From Anaerolineales bacterium (GTDB lineage: Bacteria; Chloroflexota; Anaerolineae; Anaerolineales; Villigracilaceae): a DNA stretch of 5,680 nt. Positions 4,758 to 5,680 of this stretch are shown here, one piece after another; positions within the stretch are counted from its first letter, which is position 1, and every line of letters begins with the position of its first letter. Both the position numbers and the translations under genes were made by a program. Location: positions 1-5,680 of the forward strand of contig JAICQC010000303.1 in assembly GCA_025938055.1 (NCBI GenBank), written 5' to 3'. The notes below the pieces were generated by a model. It had not been told where the DNA came from and did no database searches. It worked only from the letters and a program-made list of their open reading frames with translations.

Positions 4758-5680
4758 CTGCCGCGCTGGTTTGCTTTTGTTGCTGGACGCGTGCCCGAGC
4801 CTTAACCGGAATGCGCTCGGCTTCCTTCTGGGGCCATGCTGCGATGACCACGCCGGCGAGGAAGAGGAAACTTCCCAGCCACAGCCAATTAACCAGGGGG
4901 TTGACAAAGATCTTGAACGTCGCGCCGCTTGCTCCAACCGGTTCCCAGTCCACCAACAGGACGTAAAGATCATCTTTCATGGTCGAACGTTGACCGGGGA
5001 TCGTCATGTTCTGCTCTGAGTCATAGTAATAGTCGACGCGCGGTGCAAGCTGACCACGATATTCACCGTTCTCATACACATCGAGGACGGCACGGCTGTA
5101 GTTCACTCCGCTGGGCAGGTCATCCCACTGGGCGATCTCTCTGTATGTTAATTCGTAGTTTGCCAGTGAAATCGATTCACCCTGTTTGAGCGTTCCCTGT
5201 GTTTCGAGCTGGAATATCTCGATGCCGAGGATGCCGATTGCCATAAGCATCATGCTGATGTGGATAATGTATCCGCCGTAGCGACGGCGGTTGCGCCCCG
5301 TCAGATTCCAGAAGGCGGTGAAGACATTCTCGCCCTGACTGCGCTGGCGGGCACAGGCGCCGCGCCAGTATTCGTAGATGGTCACGAGAATAACCAGTGC
5401 CACCAGGAAGAAGCCGATCAGGGCTCCGACTTTTTGTGTGTAGGTGAAAAGGAGTACGACAGTGATCGCCAGCGCCGCGACGGCTGGTTTCCACAGCGTT
5501 CGCCCAAGCGTCTTAACGGTGGAATGTCCCCACGCCGAGAGCGGAGCGATTCCCATCAGCAGCAGTAACGCGCTGAAGAGCGGGGCTGTGGCGCGCTCAT
5601 AGAATGGAGGACCCACGGTCACCTTCTGCCCCGTGAACAGTTCCGAGCTCAGAGGGAACATCACACCCCAGAAGCAGACG
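4753..5680 (-). CDS. ccmF: CcmF, haem lyase core subunit (3' part, runs in from outside the window)
   Basis: The frame is open from the window edge (codons from 5679 down) to TAG at 4755-4753, giving 308 C-terminal residues of a family that is usually about 650. CcmF is the polytopic haem-handling protein that takes haem from CcmE and attaches it to reduced apocytochromes. The fragment opens with WGVMFPLSSELFTGQ and VGPPFYERATAPLF, both characteristic of CcmF, followed by two or three membrane helices, a basic loop GRNRRRYGGYIIH with the conserved histidine (codon 5262-5260), another helix, an extracytoplasmic domain of about 100 residues (roughly 5220-4910), a last helix (NWLWLGSFLFLAGVVIAAW) and a short basic tail. 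The GTG at 5664 is not the start: coding continues upstream with conserved residues (FWGV). ccmH follows after 30 bases. Confidence 0.95.
   Translation of the reverse strand, partial: VCFWGVMFPLSSELFTGQKVTVGPPFYERATAPLFSALLLLMGIAPLSAWGHSTVKTLGRTLWKPAVAALAITVVLLFTYTQKVGALIGFFLVALVILVTIYEYWRGACARQRSQGENVFTAFWNLTGRNRRRYGGYIIHISMMLMAIGILGIEIFQLETQGTLKQGESISLANYELTYREIAQWDDLPSGVNYSRAVLDVYENGEYRGQLAPRVDYYYDSEQNMTIPGQRSTMKDDLYVLLVDWEPVGASGATFKIFVNPLVNWLWLGSFLFLAGVVIAAWPQKEAERIPVKARARVQQQKQTSAAD

Noticed and set aside
5662..5664. GTG as the start of a 303-residue protein
   Set aside because: The frame continues to the window edge with conserved CcmF residues (CFWGV), so this is an internal valine.

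Overview
The window is the interior of one cytochrome c maturation (Ccm, System I) operon. Every gene is on the minus strand, so transcription runs from high to low coordinates. In that order the genes are ccmF (3' part only), ccmH, ccmG, a membrane-anchored zinc-ribbon protein, a large cytochrome c lipoprotein, ccmA and ccmB (5' part only). Spacing is tight (1 to about 50 bases), with no convincing promoter or minus-strand terminator, so the set is probably one polycistronic message that extends past both ends.

The organism is most likely a member of the Chloroflexota, probably class Anaerolineae. This is inferred from the CcmH active-site style (CPVC followed by two further cysteines), the CcmI-like zinc-ribbon protein, the cytochrome lipoprotein inside the ccm cluster, and short AT-rich heptamer repeats (ATTCGTA-like) that I associate with that group. 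No rRNA or other marker gene is present to confirm it.

Layout by region. Positions 4753-5680: the C-terminal 308 residues of CcmF, the haem lyase core. 4192-4722: CcmH, which reduces apocytochrome cysteines. 3575-4147: CcmG, the membrane-anchored thioredoxin that recycles CcmH or the apocytochrome. 3057-3566: a small protein with one membrane segment, a CcmI-like helical hairpin and a C-terminal four-cysteine zinc ribbon. 1105-3012: a 635-residue lipoprotein with one intact and one degenerate cytochrome c domain, beta-rich ectodomains, one membrane helix and a SHOCT-like cytoplasmic tail. 355-1053: CcmA, the ATPase of the CcmAB transporter. 1-353: the start of CcmB, its membrane partner.

Together, CcmAB powers release of haem from the haem chaperone CcmE (not in the window), CcmG and CcmH keep the CxxCH cysteines reduced, and CcmF attaches haem. 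The cytochrome lipoprotein is a plausible resident client or partner. The least ordinary parts are the second cytochrome domain with both iron ligands replaced, the zinc-ribbon protein that may stand in for CcmI, and several small repeats. A 7-base repeat fills the ccmF-ccmH junction and recurs inside ccmH and ccmA, and a perfect 15-bp hairpin abuts the ccmG ribosome-binding site.
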